From Saksenaea vasiformis B4078 (taxonomy: Eukaryota; Mucoromycota; Mucoromycetes; Mucorales; Saksenaeaceae), in NCBI GenBank assembly GCA_000697055.1, contig JNDT01001923.1, forward strand, positions 1-24,743: a stretch of 24,743 bases of DNA. Direction: 5' to 3'. Under the pieces are notes generated by a model that saw nothing but the letters and a program-made list of their open reading frames with translations, was not told the origin of the DNA and made no database searches. Made by a program: the position numbers and the translations under genes. Below are positions 1 through 9,138 of the stretch, piece by piece; the first letter of the stretch is position 1, and each line of letters opens with the position of its first letter.

Positions 1-408
1 TGGTACCGCGCTCTACACGGGACCCTACCTACGGCGGCTCGATTGCACCGTATCGGCCTGCCTGCGGTTGACTCTGCTACTTGTCGCCTCTGTGGCACCG
101 AGCCCGAAACTGACTTACATTTTCTTCTGTCTTGCCCAAAGCGCTGGTTGATCTGGTGCCGCGTGTGGACGTCGTTCTTCTCCACCGCCCCCAGTCTTCC
201 GGTCCTTGAAGATATGATACTTCGTCTGTCTTTCGTTTCTGCCCCCGCCCAGTACCCTTCCACTGAAGCACTCTCTGCGGCTGTTCTTGTGGGCATTTGG
301 CGCGCATACTGGCTCCACGTTTTCGACCACATCCCTTTCCTTCCCCATCCCATCACCTCTACCATTATTTCTGCCGTACATCGAATGCAACCGCGCACTG
401 ACTTCTAG
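1..408 (+). CDS. Reverse transcriptase C-terminus with zinc-binding (zf-RVT) domain, partial
   Basis: The frame is open from base 1 and ends in TAG. The start lies outside the window. It encodes W-Y-R-A-L-H-G-T-L-P-T followed by C-R-L-C, then E-T-D-L-H-F-L-L-S-C-P and a tryptophan. This CxxC...H...C pattern preceded by an L-P-T turn is typical of the zinc-binding domain at the C-terminus of LINE reverse transcriptases. The remaining ~80 residues are hydrophobic and unassigned. No internal stop is seen in this part, so the 3' portion is not obviously decayed. Base composition is more GC-rich than the DNA that follows, as expected for an inserted element. Whether the full element is active cannot be judged here. 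Confidence 0.75.
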   Translation, partial: WYRALHGTLPTAARLHRIGLPAVDSATCRLCGTEPETDLHFLLSCPKRWLIWCRVWTSFFSTAPSLPVLEDMILRLSFVSAPAQYPSTEALSAAVLVGIWRAYWLHVFDHIPFLPHPITSTIISAVHRMQPRTDF

Positions 409-556
409 TCCTTCCCCTCTTCCTTAGACATAGTCTGTAGTTCGTCACTCTCAACTCTCCCCTCGATCCATTCACGGCATACCACTGTCTTACACGTGTG
501 ACCGTTTATTTTTTTTTAATAAATTGGCGCTACCCACGCCCATATAAAAAAAAAAA
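1..556 (+). mobile_element. 3' end of a LINE-type non-LTR retrotransposon
   Basis: The segment has the order expected for the 3' end of a non-LTR retrotransposon: the end of a reverse transcriptase ORF (to 408), about 100 bp of untranslated sequence, an AATAAA signal at 518-523, and an 11-base A-run at 546-556. The element continues beyond the left edge, so its 5' end and one target-site copy cannot be seen. The end at 556 is inferred from the A-run. Confidence 0.75.
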
Positions 557-1308
557 GTTGTCAGGCTAAGCGTGCAACATCTGATAAGGGTGATATTGAT
601 TCTGTAGTGACGAGCAATTACTGTGCGAACTGAGGGAAAGGCATCGTAGACTCACCTGGTGCTCCCCTCGTAATTATTGGCTCTGATATCAGGTGCGTCA
701 GACTAAATGCAGACCATCAGGTCGCGGTCCCAAATGCTGCATCTTCCCTCTGAACGCTCCACAAGGTGAATTTCAGCATTGCATTATCCATGGGACTCTA
801 GTGATCGCACCTTGCCACAACGATCATAGACTAGTTTGTGTGATCTGAATGTTTCCATCCATGTCTACAAGTCGGATGAATAGACCCCTGAAGTACATAT
901 TGCAAATAAACAATAGATTTCACGAGGGAATCCCGGTATAAATATCGTATGAGAACAGAATGGATATCTTGCCATTGATTGCTTCGTGGTGAGGCACACT
1001 CTGTGCAGCCTGTGTCTGATAGGGAGACAAGCGGCGTCACCAAACTAATCTCTGAATTGGTTGGGTAGACTATCTTCGCTTTGCATCATGTTTGTGAATA
1101 TCTGTAGATGGCACTTAAGATACTGGATTTTGAATATACATTTGCGTCATCCAAATAATACTTTTGCGTTGACATTACTTCAATGCTGCAGTGAGGAGCA
1201 GTAGATCTTTACGCAGAGAATCAGGTACCTTTACTTCTGAATCAAAGGTATTGCGCTGGTCCATTGTAGCAGGTTCCCCAACGCACCAATCGGAACGCGT
1301 AAAATGGG
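557..1308. other. Gene-poor region
   Basis: No reading frame with recognisable protein character and no convincing RNA gene was seen. The only longer frame (831-1043, minus) has no recognisable motif. The region lies between the LINE A-tail and the upstream edge of repeated locus copy A. Confidence 0.5.
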
Positions 1309-1860
1309 CAGTATTTAAAGGGACGCATGAATCTTTTTTTTTCTTTGGCTCTGTTCAATTTACATCCCCGGTATGTACTTTTAATAGAATACGCAGCCAG
1401 GATCACTCATGCCTTTTGATGGATTGTTTAGCCTGTATGACCTCTGTCCCGAACCGTCTCGGCTGTGGTGGCATCTTTACCCATCCCTTAAGTAAGTAAA
1501 CTAACTGTTGTCGCACTCAGCATCATTCATCTTGTACAATAGATCGCTGGACGTTGTATCGCTTCAAGTCCTCTGCAGTGCATTTTCATTGGCCCTGTGC
1601 CATTTTCCTCTTCTTCTCCCACCCCCGCCCATTACGGTGCGGGGTGCGGGCATCCATCAGATGGTGGAATTACGCTTCGGGGGTAAGTAAAATGACATCC
1701 AAGTATTATTCCATTTACTAACAATGAACAAATTGTTATGCTGTCTGTATGAATGTCGCGTTCATCGAGGGGCCGCGTTGATGTAAGTAGTGTATGAATT
1801 TGTCGCCAATTTATGTATTAACGAACGCATACTTGATTCTTTTCTTAGCGTAAAAGTGGC
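1309..1860 (+). repeat. Diverged repeated locus, copy A (possible decayed gene)
   Basis: This stretch aligns with the reverse complement of 7815-8350 (copy B). The best blocks are 1682-1722 against 7916-7956 (41 positions, 3 differences), 1550-1574 against 8073-8097 (25 positions, 1 difference), and a shared GATCACTCATG at 1401-1411. The order of landmarks is the same in both copies: a TATTTAAA box, a T-rich tract, a CCCCGGTA block, the GATCACTCATG block after an AG, a CACTCAG acceptor-like site, a GGTAAGTAAA donor-like site with TTTACTAAC, and a GATGTAAGT donor-like site. In copy A the frame at 1419-1472 reads through a V-P-N-R-L-G-C stretch that copy B also encodes. No complete protein could be assembled, so this may be a decayed gene, a noncoding transcript or an unknown mobile element. 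Confidence 0.6.
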
Positions 1861-1922
1861 TCCTCATGGACGCAAAATTTATATAGATTAGTGTAAAAAT
1901 TTGTTCAATAAATAGTATACCA

Positions 1923-1967
1923 ATCTGCGTGAAACTGATCTGCATGAAACTGATCTGCATGAAACTG
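1923..1967. repeat. 15-bp tandem repeat, three units
   Basis: Three consecutive 15-bp units (ATCTGCATGAAACTG). The second and third are identical and the first differs at one base. They lie in non-coding DNA after repeated locus copy A. Confidence 0.9.
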
Positions 1968-2219
1968 CAATAGTTCAGGATATCTTTGTGTGATATTTGA
2001 ATATGAAAATAAGCAGTGTCTATCAGTCACACAGGCGTTTGCTCATATCTATTTGACGTGTTTAACGAGATTGAATTTGCGCGGAATATAATTTGGTCGG
2101 ATGCTCTCGGTTCGAATGGAAATGTGCGTCTGTCTGGCGGGAAACCTCCCGTTCACCAAAAACAAAAAAAAATAGTTCAGTGATCGTCATAGCTAAGTTC
2201 ATTCTGCACAGGCTTTTTT

Positions 2220-2420
2220 ATACTTCTGAACTCCTTCCCTCTAGGTGAGCGCCTCTGTCTCCAAGCGAAGTGCATATACACTGAATGGGACGCATCGCGA
2301 TCACCGTCCATGCGTCGGTATTATCCCAATGGTAAGTGAGATAACGAAGTATAATCGAATTCACTTATTGTGAACGGGTTTTTTATGCTACACTGATAAC
2401 TTTTGCGCTCATGAGGAATA
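2220..2420 (+). repeat. Possible third copy (C) of the repeated locus
   Basis: A weaker match to copies A and B is centred on a GGTAAGTGAGAT donor-like block at about 2331-2342. It is followed by AAGTAT, then TTTTATGCT, then a GCGCTCATGAGG block, in the same order as GGTAAGTAAAAT, AAGTAT, GTTATGCT and GCGTTCATCGAGG in copy A. It has the same orientation as copy A, about 650 bp downstream. Similarity before the donor-like block is poor, so the boundaries are approximate. Confidence 0.35.
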
Positions 2421-2989
2421 AAACTTCATAGAAGTAAATTGCCATTCAAGAAACAACAAGCAAGACGGGTAAAAGTTGAAGGGCGGCTAATGGTTCTGTT
2501 ATCGAATTGTTATAGGATCTATAGCATCGGGTTCACAAAGTATTTGCAGGCTAGACAGTGCTGCCAGAAGTAACGATACAAATGTTGGCTTTAGCAAAAT
2601 ATGTTACATAAACCCGATTACTATCCTATTTCAACTAAATAACATCCTTTCAAAAAAGGGAACCACACGTTTTGGAGAGTGGGGTGCGCCAGAGGGGTGC
2701 ACGCAGAAAAACCCAGAACTATGAACAGGACGGTGATGTTTTCAGAAAATTTCTTTTTATACATCTTTGATGGTAAGCATTGCAGGAAAATAAAGGTTCT
2801 ATGGTAATGGAGAAACGGGTAAACCATACATATATAGGATTTGCACTTGCTCGGTAGGAAGAGTCATAATGAAAAGGAACGATAAAAATTATCTGAGCCT
2901 GGATGACGCATCGGTCGGAATTTGGATTTAGCGTTGGGAAAGAGCTCGTTCGCTAGACAGAGGTTCTTGCTGAAGTTTTTTTTTCAGTA

Positions 2990-3641
2990 ATGGCGCAGAG
3001 TAAGTCGATCCCCTTGGAAGTAAAAAGCATTGCTTTCGTCAGTTTAAATGTCATTTGAACATTATCCATGGTTTGACGCAAAACGTGATAGTACCTCGAA
3101 ACTTCCGTCTTTTAGAGGAACTAGAGAAAGGCGAGAAGGGCATTGGAGACGGGACCTGTAGTTATGGTTTGGCCGATGATGATGTTCTGATGCATAATTG
3201 GCATGCGACTATTCTTGGTGCACCTCATGTAAGGAAACTGTTTTTAGCGTGATGGCAAACCTAAGCGATCTTTGCTGGAACAGTCTGTCCATGAGAACCG
3301 TATCTACAGTCTGAAGATTTACTGCGGCGAGAATTACCCTGAGGCACCACCTCTTGTTTCTTTTGTTTCGAAAATCAATCTTCCAAGCGTCAATCCTCAA
3401 ACTGGAAAGGTAAGGTTTAACTCTTGTTGATAGGAAAGTAGATTGAATGACAACGGTAGGTCGAACCATCTCGCTTGCCTTGTCTGGCACAATGGAAACG
3501 TGCATACTCTCTTGAAACTGTATTGATGGAACTGAGAAGGTATAATATGACTACGTGCTACATTGCACTGATGATGTATCTAGGGAAATGGGCACCATTG
3601 GCCGAAAATTACCACAACCTGCTGAAGGCACCACTTTTTAA
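2990..3641 (+). CDS. MMS2: Ubiquitin-conjugating enzyme variant Mms2 (UEV)
   Basis: Catalytically inactive E2 variant. In this family Mms2 pairs with Ubc13 to build K63-linked ubiquitin chains, for example on PCNA in error-free post-replication repair. Five exons: 2990-2999, 3092-3228, 3284-3409, 3460-3539 and 3584-3641. The four GT-AG introns are 92, 55, 50 and 44 bp. The product is 136 aa, very close to the yeast protein. Recognisable segments are [13 protein letters not shown] near the N-terminus, [39 protein letters not shown] and a terminal [10 protein letters not shown]. The active-site cysteine of true E2 enzymes is absent, as expected for a UEV. The first exon codes only for M-A-Q plus one base; this start gives the usual short N-terminus. 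All splice phases agree. Confidence 0.95.
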
Positions 3642-3668
3642 GTTGATCATCGACTGCATTCATCATTA

Positions 3669-3674
3669 AATAAA
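3669..3674 (+). terminator. Candidate poly(A) signal of MMS2
   Basis: AATAAA 28 bases after the MMS2 stop codon. Confidence 0.6.
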
Positions 3675-4144
3675 GACGAGTGACACGCTTTTGCATCGCT
3701 CTTTCTCCTTTTGCTTCTTCTTTTCTTTCGGAGCCCGCGGCAGAGTTGACACATGTATTCTGTGATCGTTACTGAGATTAATAGGCCCGGCTCGATGCTG
3801 CTCTAATGCAAGAACGAACGGGTTTTTTTAATCAGCATAATATGGTTCCCTTGTTCTATACGAACAACCACGAAGCAAGTAGTAGTCAGTACGAAACAAG
3901 GACACATCATTGTCTTTCTCGCGTAACCAATCCAAAATCAATAAAAGCGAATTTCATTAATTTGCATTTGACGAGTAGAAGTTGGCATTATGACAAATTA
4001 ACATGATTTATATGTATCATTTCTATGAATTTGACTCTTTTTTTTCTCTCGATAGCGAAGTACCTAGTTATATCGATCTAGAAAGACAAGGAAACAAGCG
4101 AGTAATTTTTTTTTTTGCTGGAAATGCGATTATTCTTGTCCCTA
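3675..4144. other. Intergenic region between convergent MMS2 and MFS genes
   Basis: This should hold the 3' ends of both convergent transcripts. Short frames here have no recognisable protein features. A further AATAAA lies at about 3940 on the plus strand. Confidence 0.5.
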
Positions 4145-6090
4145 TTATGCATCAATTTGCTCGTGCTTGCCAAGGCCAACGGGTTGATGTGGCTTTTCAT
4201 CGGGAGCAGTAGAATCCGCAGTGAAACCCGTTCCTGACACCTGAGCTTCCTCGTTTATGCCGGTGGATGATTCTTTACTAACGACGGGTTTTGGTGGTCC
4301 ACCCATGTAAAGGTATACCGGTGGTATGCAAATTATCAAGAAACCTGTCATGACAATGCACATCCAAAAGAATCCGATTAGGTCGTACAGGCATCCACCA
4401 AGTACAGGGGCCACCAAGGCACCTTTAAGAAATTATGAGAATCAAGAAGCTCAAACAGAAATTGAACACTCTACCGGATCCGAAAGCAATGTTGAAAAAT
4501 GCATAGCTACGACCCTGGCCATCATCACCACCTTCGGGATTCTGTTCCTGCACAATGTACGCGAGTTCAGATAGGATAGGTGTCAGTAAAGCAAATGCAG
4601 AAAATCCTTGAATGGCAAAAATGGCGATCAAAGGGATAATGCCTCCTGCAGTTGATGCACTCGGAACGCCCATAAGTGCCACAGATATTATACATGAAAC
4701 GGCGCTGATTAAAGTGACTATTTTGGGCCCGTATTTGTCAGAAAAATATCCTGCAAGCGGAGTAGCAACGAATGTAGGGATGACTTGCGCCAGAAACACC
4801 AAGCCGATCTGACTCGAGTTATATCCAAATTCCTCTCGAAGTCTAACGGATAACGTGGGCTACAAACAAAGAAGAAAAAGGGTGTTAAGAACAACAAAAA
4901 GAATATTTTCATATTAATACCTCGAAAACATTGAAGATTGTGCCTTGAGAGAACGAAAGAAGCAAACTAGCCCACATACGCGGTAGTTTAAGTAGCTGCT
5001 TAGAGCTCACTTGATGTTTTTTTCTTTCTTCCGAAGATTTGGTATGTTCCGAGAGAGCAAATGACGGTGCGGGGGAGTTTTGAAACCATTCCTTGGGTCG
5101 ACCACGGCGTTCAACCAGGATTAAACGCAATAAGAAATCTGCTCCTGCTAGAGCAAGGCACAAAATGAAAGGTGCTTGGTAGCCATATCGGTGGAATAAT
5201 GCTACAAAACATATTTGAACAAACTATGTAACAATTATAAATTTCTCCTGCACCTACCACCTAAAAAAGAAAAGAAAAATTAAGTATAAAACTGGAAAGT
5301 AATATAATTTATACGGTACCTCCTATTGGAGCGCCAGCAACTAATCCAACCGAATGAGCTAGTAGAACCTTTCCCATCTATATTTTTCATCTCGTCAATT
5401 AGTGAGCGTTCGAGATGGATGATCAGTACCTGTGCGCCCAACGTATGCAGTGGAAACGTATCTGCAATAAGGCACATACCGAGCGTCCAGACACATGCGT
5501 CCGAAAAGCCTTGCAGGAACCGCGCCAGTAGCAGATGCCAATATCGGCTGCCAAGCAAAAATAGTAGTGTAGATCCTAACAGACCCGCAATTCCTAATAA
5601 CATAGGCATTTGTCTCCGTTTCATTCTATCACCTGCGATACTAGTTAGGCAAACATAACATTCATCCTTTTCGCTTTCTTGCCTAGATAGCCGAGAATAG
5701 GTGAACCAATGAGCAAACCAGCTGCGAACAAGGCTAAAAGGATTCCAATTTCTCTTGAGAGTGTTCCACCATCCTCTACTTTGGTAGTGGCATGGGTATT
5801 TGAATCTGTAAGCGGTTCTCCTTTATGGATAGCTTCCATTACAAAAGGCACTACAGAACTTTGAGACACGATGATAACTATTTGTGCAAACCCCTACTAA
5901 TTGGTATGATAATGCTGTAGATAAGCATCTAGCAAAAGCGTTAAATAATTTGGTATTAGTGGCAGCTTGTATAGCTTACATCTGTAAACAGTGACATAGC
6001 AACTGTCAATAGTACATAGTTATCAGATGACCGGAACCGAATAAAAAAGGGCTTCTCGCGACATAAGAAACGCAGTCTCTGAGGTATCAT
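4145..6090 (-). CDS. Major facilitator superfamily transporter
   Basis: Membrane carrier of the MFS, about 508 aa, with hydrophobic segments fitting 12 membrane helices. Seven exons on the minus strand: 6090-5980, 5893-5683, 5632-5430, 5377-5320, 5201-4921, 4859-4475 and 4422-4145. Introns are 86, 50, 52, 118, 61 and 52 bp. The second intron (5682-5633) has a GC donor; using it gives G-Y-L-G-D-R-M-K-R-R, the MFS loop 2-3 motif A, at about residues 105-114. The first helix reads Y-V-L-L-T-V-A-M-S-L-F-T-D. The C-terminal half carries L-V-A-P-V-L-G-G-C-L-Y-D-L-I-G-F. The central loop (near R-R-G-R-P-K-E-W) and the C-terminal tail are hydrophilic. The ATG at 6090 is preceded directly by in-frame stops, so the start is well placed. 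The N-terminal pattern resembles fungal transporters related to the DHA1/vesicular amine group, but the substrate cannot be read from the sequence. Confidence 0.9.
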
Positions 6091-6092
6091 CT

Positions 6093-6128
6093 ATCATAGA
6101 TAACCGTCGATCAATCGTTATCTATCAT
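6093..6128. promoter_or_regulatory. Inverted repeat with two GATA-type sites just upstream of the MFS start
   Basis: Two 12-bp arms (6093-6104 and 6117-6128; 11 of 12 positions complementary) are separated by 12 bp. Each arm contains a WGATAR-type core (AGATAA at 6098-6103 and its complement TTATCT at 6118-6123). The dyad starts 3 bp upstream of the MFS ATG, so it could act as DNA or as a 5' UTR hairpin. Binding by a GATA factor is inferred from the core motif only. Confidence 0.4.
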
Positions 6129-6732
6129 GCAGACATTATAATGTTTACCTTGATCTGATGGAACTAAATAACTGGGGTGTTCCGATTAATGTTTACGAGA
6201 GGAGGAGGATTCCACGACCCTTGGCAAACTTTTATCTACATCCGTCAGCCGTCACCTTGAACGCATTGATCTGCTTGATTTGTCATCTGTCTTCTTACTT
6301 GAACACAATTGGATAATGTCAAAACCAAGCCATCACAATATAAAAGTGACTACCATGTGAGGAATAGTTCGGTGGGTTCCCCGAACATGCAGAGGGATAC
6401 GTAAATCATCGGTTGAATCCGAAGTTTCGGTGATTATTAAAATCTGAAGTCTTTAGGAAATTAATCAACTTGCATTTAGGATTTGCAATCTTTTTTCTAT
6501 CAAGAGATAGATCAAAGGCCTTTCAGCATTTCTAGAGACCAATTCAATGGAAGACTTGTCTAAACATGGTGCGATACGTGCAAGCTTGGCGCATGCATAA
6601 ATTCTCCGGTCACACTACTTTACATGAAGATCGCAAAGCAAGCTTTTGATTTCCTGGAAGACAACGAAATCTGGTGATACCTGTAGTTTCACCTCGAAAT
6701 AGCATGATCGGTCTGGCCCGCGTATTCGCTAA
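6129..6732. other. Intergenic region between divergent MFS and F-box genes
   Basis: Shared upstream region of the divergent MFS (-) and F-box (+) genes. No gene or RNA was recognised. Confidence 0.5.
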
Positions 6733-6748
6733 TGCCCAAATTTGGGCA
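6733..6748. promoter_or_regulatory. Perfect 16-bp palindrome upstream of the F-box gene
   Basis: The palindrome TGCCCAAATTTGGGCA lies 8 bp upstream of a TATA box and 62 bp upstream of the start codon. It is a candidate site for a dimeric transcription factor. No named factor is assigned. Confidence 0.45.
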
Positions 6749-6756
6749 AAGTCAGA

Positions 6757-6763
6757 TATAAAA
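6757..6763 (+). promoter_or_regulatory. TATA box of the F-box gene
   Basis: TATAAAA 47 bp upstream of the ATG at 6811. Confidence 0.55.
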
Positions 6764-6810
6764 GGACGTATTTTGGATTTTCTCTTGCCAGTTTTACCTT
6801 TTTTTTTCCA

Positions 6811-7623
6811 ATGGATTCTCTACCATCCGAAATTATGTTACACATCCTATCGTTCCTCGATATCGAAAGTCTTTCGATTGCTCGTGTTGTGTCAAAACAA
6901 CTCCGTCTATTTTGCGACCATCCTGCTCGTTGGCGACATATACGATTGGAATCACCGCCAGATCGTGAAGGTTCAGCTGGATTAACTCTATGGCGATTAC
7001 CCGATCTAAAGCGACTAATTGGACCCCATCTTGCACATATCCGGACTATCCAAATTTGGGGCGTTCGTGACAGTGTAATGAGATACCTTCTTAACCACTG
7101 CCACAATCTTGAAAGCTTGACGCTATGTGGCTGGGCAACCTTATCCGATCATGCCTTCGACGTGTCGAGGAGTCTGAAACTGCGCCGACTTGAGCTTATT
7201 GGCGCTGCACAGCAGCCAAACTACATAGCAATCGACGCGAGTACGTTAGGAAGATTACTCACCTACTGCCCAGATCTATCCGAAGTGCTGCTAGGATGTC
7301 AGGTTCATATCCATGCGCAGTCGCTATTGAGACAGCTTGAAAGAACGCCATCGTCTCGTCTACGGTCTTTAACCATAGCCACGCGGCGGACCTGGTCCAG
7401 TCAGCATGTTGCTGATCTTTTAGCTTTGTGCCCATCTTTGGAGCAAGTCTGTCTTTTACCCGCAGCAGCGGCTGGTTTTGACTTAGAGCAGACACCGGAA
7501 ATCAATGTACAAACGTGGATGGCCAACCATGCACACATTTTAGGATTGGAATATCCATTCGACAAGGAACAACCACTTGCATATAACACAATCATCCATC
7601 GTTCATTAGCAGCCGCTTCTTAA
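6811..7623 (+). CDS. F-box protein with LRR-like repeats
   Basis: Intronless gene for a 270-aa protein. The N-terminus (about residues 3-40) is an F-box: L-P-S-E-I-M-L-H-I-L-S-F-L-D, then S-L-S-I-A-R-V-V-S-K-Q-L and a tryptophan (W-R-H-I-R-L). F-box proteins bind Skp1 and bring substrates to SCF ubiquitin ligases. The remainder has leucine-rich stretches such as H-N-L-E-S-L-T-L-C-G-W, L-K-L-R-R-L-E-L-I-G and C-P-D-L-S-E-V-L-L, consistent with an F-box/LRR fold. The repeats are irregular and their number is not settled. The frame is open further upstream only through a non-ATG codon; the ATG at 6811 follows a TATA box and begins right at the F-box, so it is preferred. The substrate is unknown. 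Confidence 0.88.
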   Translation: MDSLPSEIMLHILSFLDIESLSIARVVSKQLRLFCDHPARWRHIRLESPPDREGSAGLTLWRLPDLKRLIGPHLAHIRTIQIWGVRDSVMRYLLNHCHNLESLTLCGWATLSDHAFDVSRSLKLRRLELIGAAQQPNYIAIDASTLGRLLTYCPDLSEVLLGCQVHIHAQSLLRQLERTPSSRLRSLTIATRRTWSSQHVADLLALCPSLEQVCLLPAAAAGFDLEQTPEINVQTWMANHAHILGLEYPFDKEQPLAYNTIIHRSLAAAS

Positions 7624-7748
7624 TCCCCTTGACATCTCTACTAACTATGCCCTCCACGCTATTATTTTCTCCCGAAAACAAAAAGTTTTTTGTCTTTTTA
7701 ACTGTAACATATCACAAATACTGTTTATTGAATCATCTTTTACGCTAC

Positions 7749-7764
7749 TCTAAATAAATCTTGC
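7749..7764. repeat. 16-bp direct repeat, left copy (contains candidate poly(A) signal)
   Basis: TCTAAATAAATCTTGC occurs here and again at 9067-9082 in the same orientation, bracketing about 1.3 kb. The AATAAA at 7753-7758 lies 130 bp after the F-box stop codon and may be the poly(A) signal of that gene. A target-site duplication is one reading; a chance match of this AT-rich word is possible. Confidence 0.5.
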
Positions 7765-7814
7765 GTCTCTGAAGAGTCGAGCTTGCACTAAAGGAGAATG
7801 GAAATATGCAGCAG

Positions 7815-8350
7815 CCAGTACATCGATTTTACGCCAGAATATTAATCCACTTACATGAACTTGGTCTCTCCAGTAGACACAAGATTCATTCGAGCAGTAT
7901 AAAAAACAATTCATGGCTAGTAAATGGAATAATACTTGGATGCCGTTTTACTTACCTCCGGAGGGTATGGCCGTACGACTTACGGCGGCCTGCCCAGCAC
8001 CTGAGGCGGTGGGGACAGCGAGAGGTTGGGAGGACCCAATGGCATTGAAGGGGCCATGTTTGAACGGTCTGTAGAGGACTTGAAGCGATGCAACGTCTGA
8101 CGATCTGTTGCGGAACGTGAGCGAACCTGAGTGCGTGTGACAACATTTGCTTATTTGAGTGAAAGGTGTAAAGCACCAACACAGCCAAGACGGTTAGGAA
8201 CAGCGGTCGTGCAGCCTAAACTGCATACAGAAAACATGAGTGATCCTGAATATTTAATAAAAAGTTGACATCCGTACCGGGGATGTTTCTACCAACAGAA
8301 CCAAAGAAAGAAAAAAAAAGGAAAAAGGAATTTTCCTTTTAAATATGCAT
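7815..8350 (-). repeat. Diverged repeated locus, copy B (inverted relative to copy A)
   Basis: Read on the minus strand, this runs through the same landmarks as copy A: a TATTTAAAAGG box near 8347-8337, a T-rich tract, ACATCCCCGGTA, GATCACTCATG after CAG, a CACTCAG acceptor-like site, GGTAAGTAAAA at 7956, TTTACTAGC, and CATGTAAGTGG near 7860. In codons shared with copy A around V-P-N-R-L-G-C (about 8218-8174), five of nine differing codons differ only at a silent third position. Some splice-like sites intact in copy A are altered here (for example GTACGG for GTATGT). The middle part is GC-richer than its surroundings and can be read in all three minus-strand frames, so coding status is open. 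Confidence 0.6.
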
Positions 8351-8361
8351 CACTTTCCGTT

Positions 8362-8706
8362 ATCTGAGACATCCTTTTTGTGTGAGATAAAAGGAACCTA
8401 TCTTCAACGGACTTTTTTGCATGAGACGACGGAATCCCTGTTTCTGAGACACCGTTTGTATGAGTCAAATGAACCCGATCATTGATTTATCCTTTGCATG
8501 AGACGATGGTACCTTATCACCGACACGCCTTCTGCGTGAGATAACATACCCTTTGGCATGATGTAAAGAGGATCCGATTTCTGATTCACCCTGTGCATGA
8601 AATAAAGAACCCTATCTTTAACACGTCCTTTACACGAGACAATGAGATCCCGTTTCTGACACGTCTTTTGCGTTAGATAATGGAAAGCTATCAATGACGC
8701 AAACGC
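8362..8706. repeat. Degenerate ~38-bp minisatellite, about nine units
   Basis: Eight near full-length units start at 8362, 8400, 8440, 8478, 8516, 8577, 8614 and 8652. A 24-bp partial unit lies at 8553-8576 and a partial tail at 8690-8706. Units are 37-40 bp. They share a core like GCATGAGATAATGGAACCCT and a second core near CTGACACGTCCTTTT. Units differ at many positions, so the array is old. It lies directly upstream of the TATA-like box of copy B read on the minus strand. Confidence 0.8.
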
Positions 8707-9138
8707 AACTTGGAAGAGTATGACACGCAAATCATAGCATTGGATGAACGTAAAAATACGTACTTCAAGACGCAGACTTCATCTGCAAGTAACGTCGAAT
8801 AATTTCGAATAGAGGCAAAATCATGGAAAAAATCCCGTAAAAGCAAATGTTCCACTTGCGTAGCGGTGACACGATGTTGTCAACATGAATAAATTGCTTA
8901 ATTCTCACTTTTACAACCTTACGCATCATCAATCATAGGATAATATTCAACATCCATATGGAAAGCGCACCTCGAAGGCTTAGCAGTGGTAAAAAGCAAA
9001 GTTATAAAGAAAAGATCATTCAGTGGCGTGACACAGTGACACTAAATGGCCAAGCTAAGCCCAAAGTCTAAATAAATCTTGCAAGACGCTGTGTCCGCAA
9101 AAGAGTTCTTTTCCCTTTTCTTCCTTTCTTTTGCCGCA
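8707..9138. other. Non-coding stretch upstream of the pseudokinase gene
   Basis: No gene is recognised. The last ~40 bases before 9139 are strongly pyrimidine-rich (about 9104-9134). They could be a promoter CT-tract, or code for a missing signal peptide (see findings). Confidence 0.5.
9067..9082. repeat. 16-bp direct repeat, right copy
   Basis: Identical to 7749-7764 in the same orientation. It lies 56 bp upstream of the pseudokinase start codon. Confidence 0.5.

Larger units (their letters stand above)
1861..2989. other. Gene-poor region upstream of MMS2
   Basis: Besides the 15-bp tandem repeat and possible copy C of the repeated locus, no supported gene was found. The MMS2 promoter must lie in the last few hundred bases. 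A T-rich tract (2976-2984) lies directly before the MMS2 start codon. Confidence 0.5.

Noticed and set aside
2095..2125. GGTTCGAAT, resembling a tRNA T-loop/B box
   Set aside because: No acceptor stem, D-loop A box or anticodon arm could be fitted upstream.
7952..8188. 78-codon minus-strand frame inside copy B
   Set aside because: All three minus frames are open over most of this GC-rich stretch, and copy A does not preserve any one of them along its length. It is treated as part of the repeated locus.
8362..8706. Possible CRISPR array (regular ~38-bp periodicity)
   Set aside because: Units are contiguous and diverged throughout, with no alternation of constant repeats and unique spacers. 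The surrounding DNA is clearly eukaryotic.
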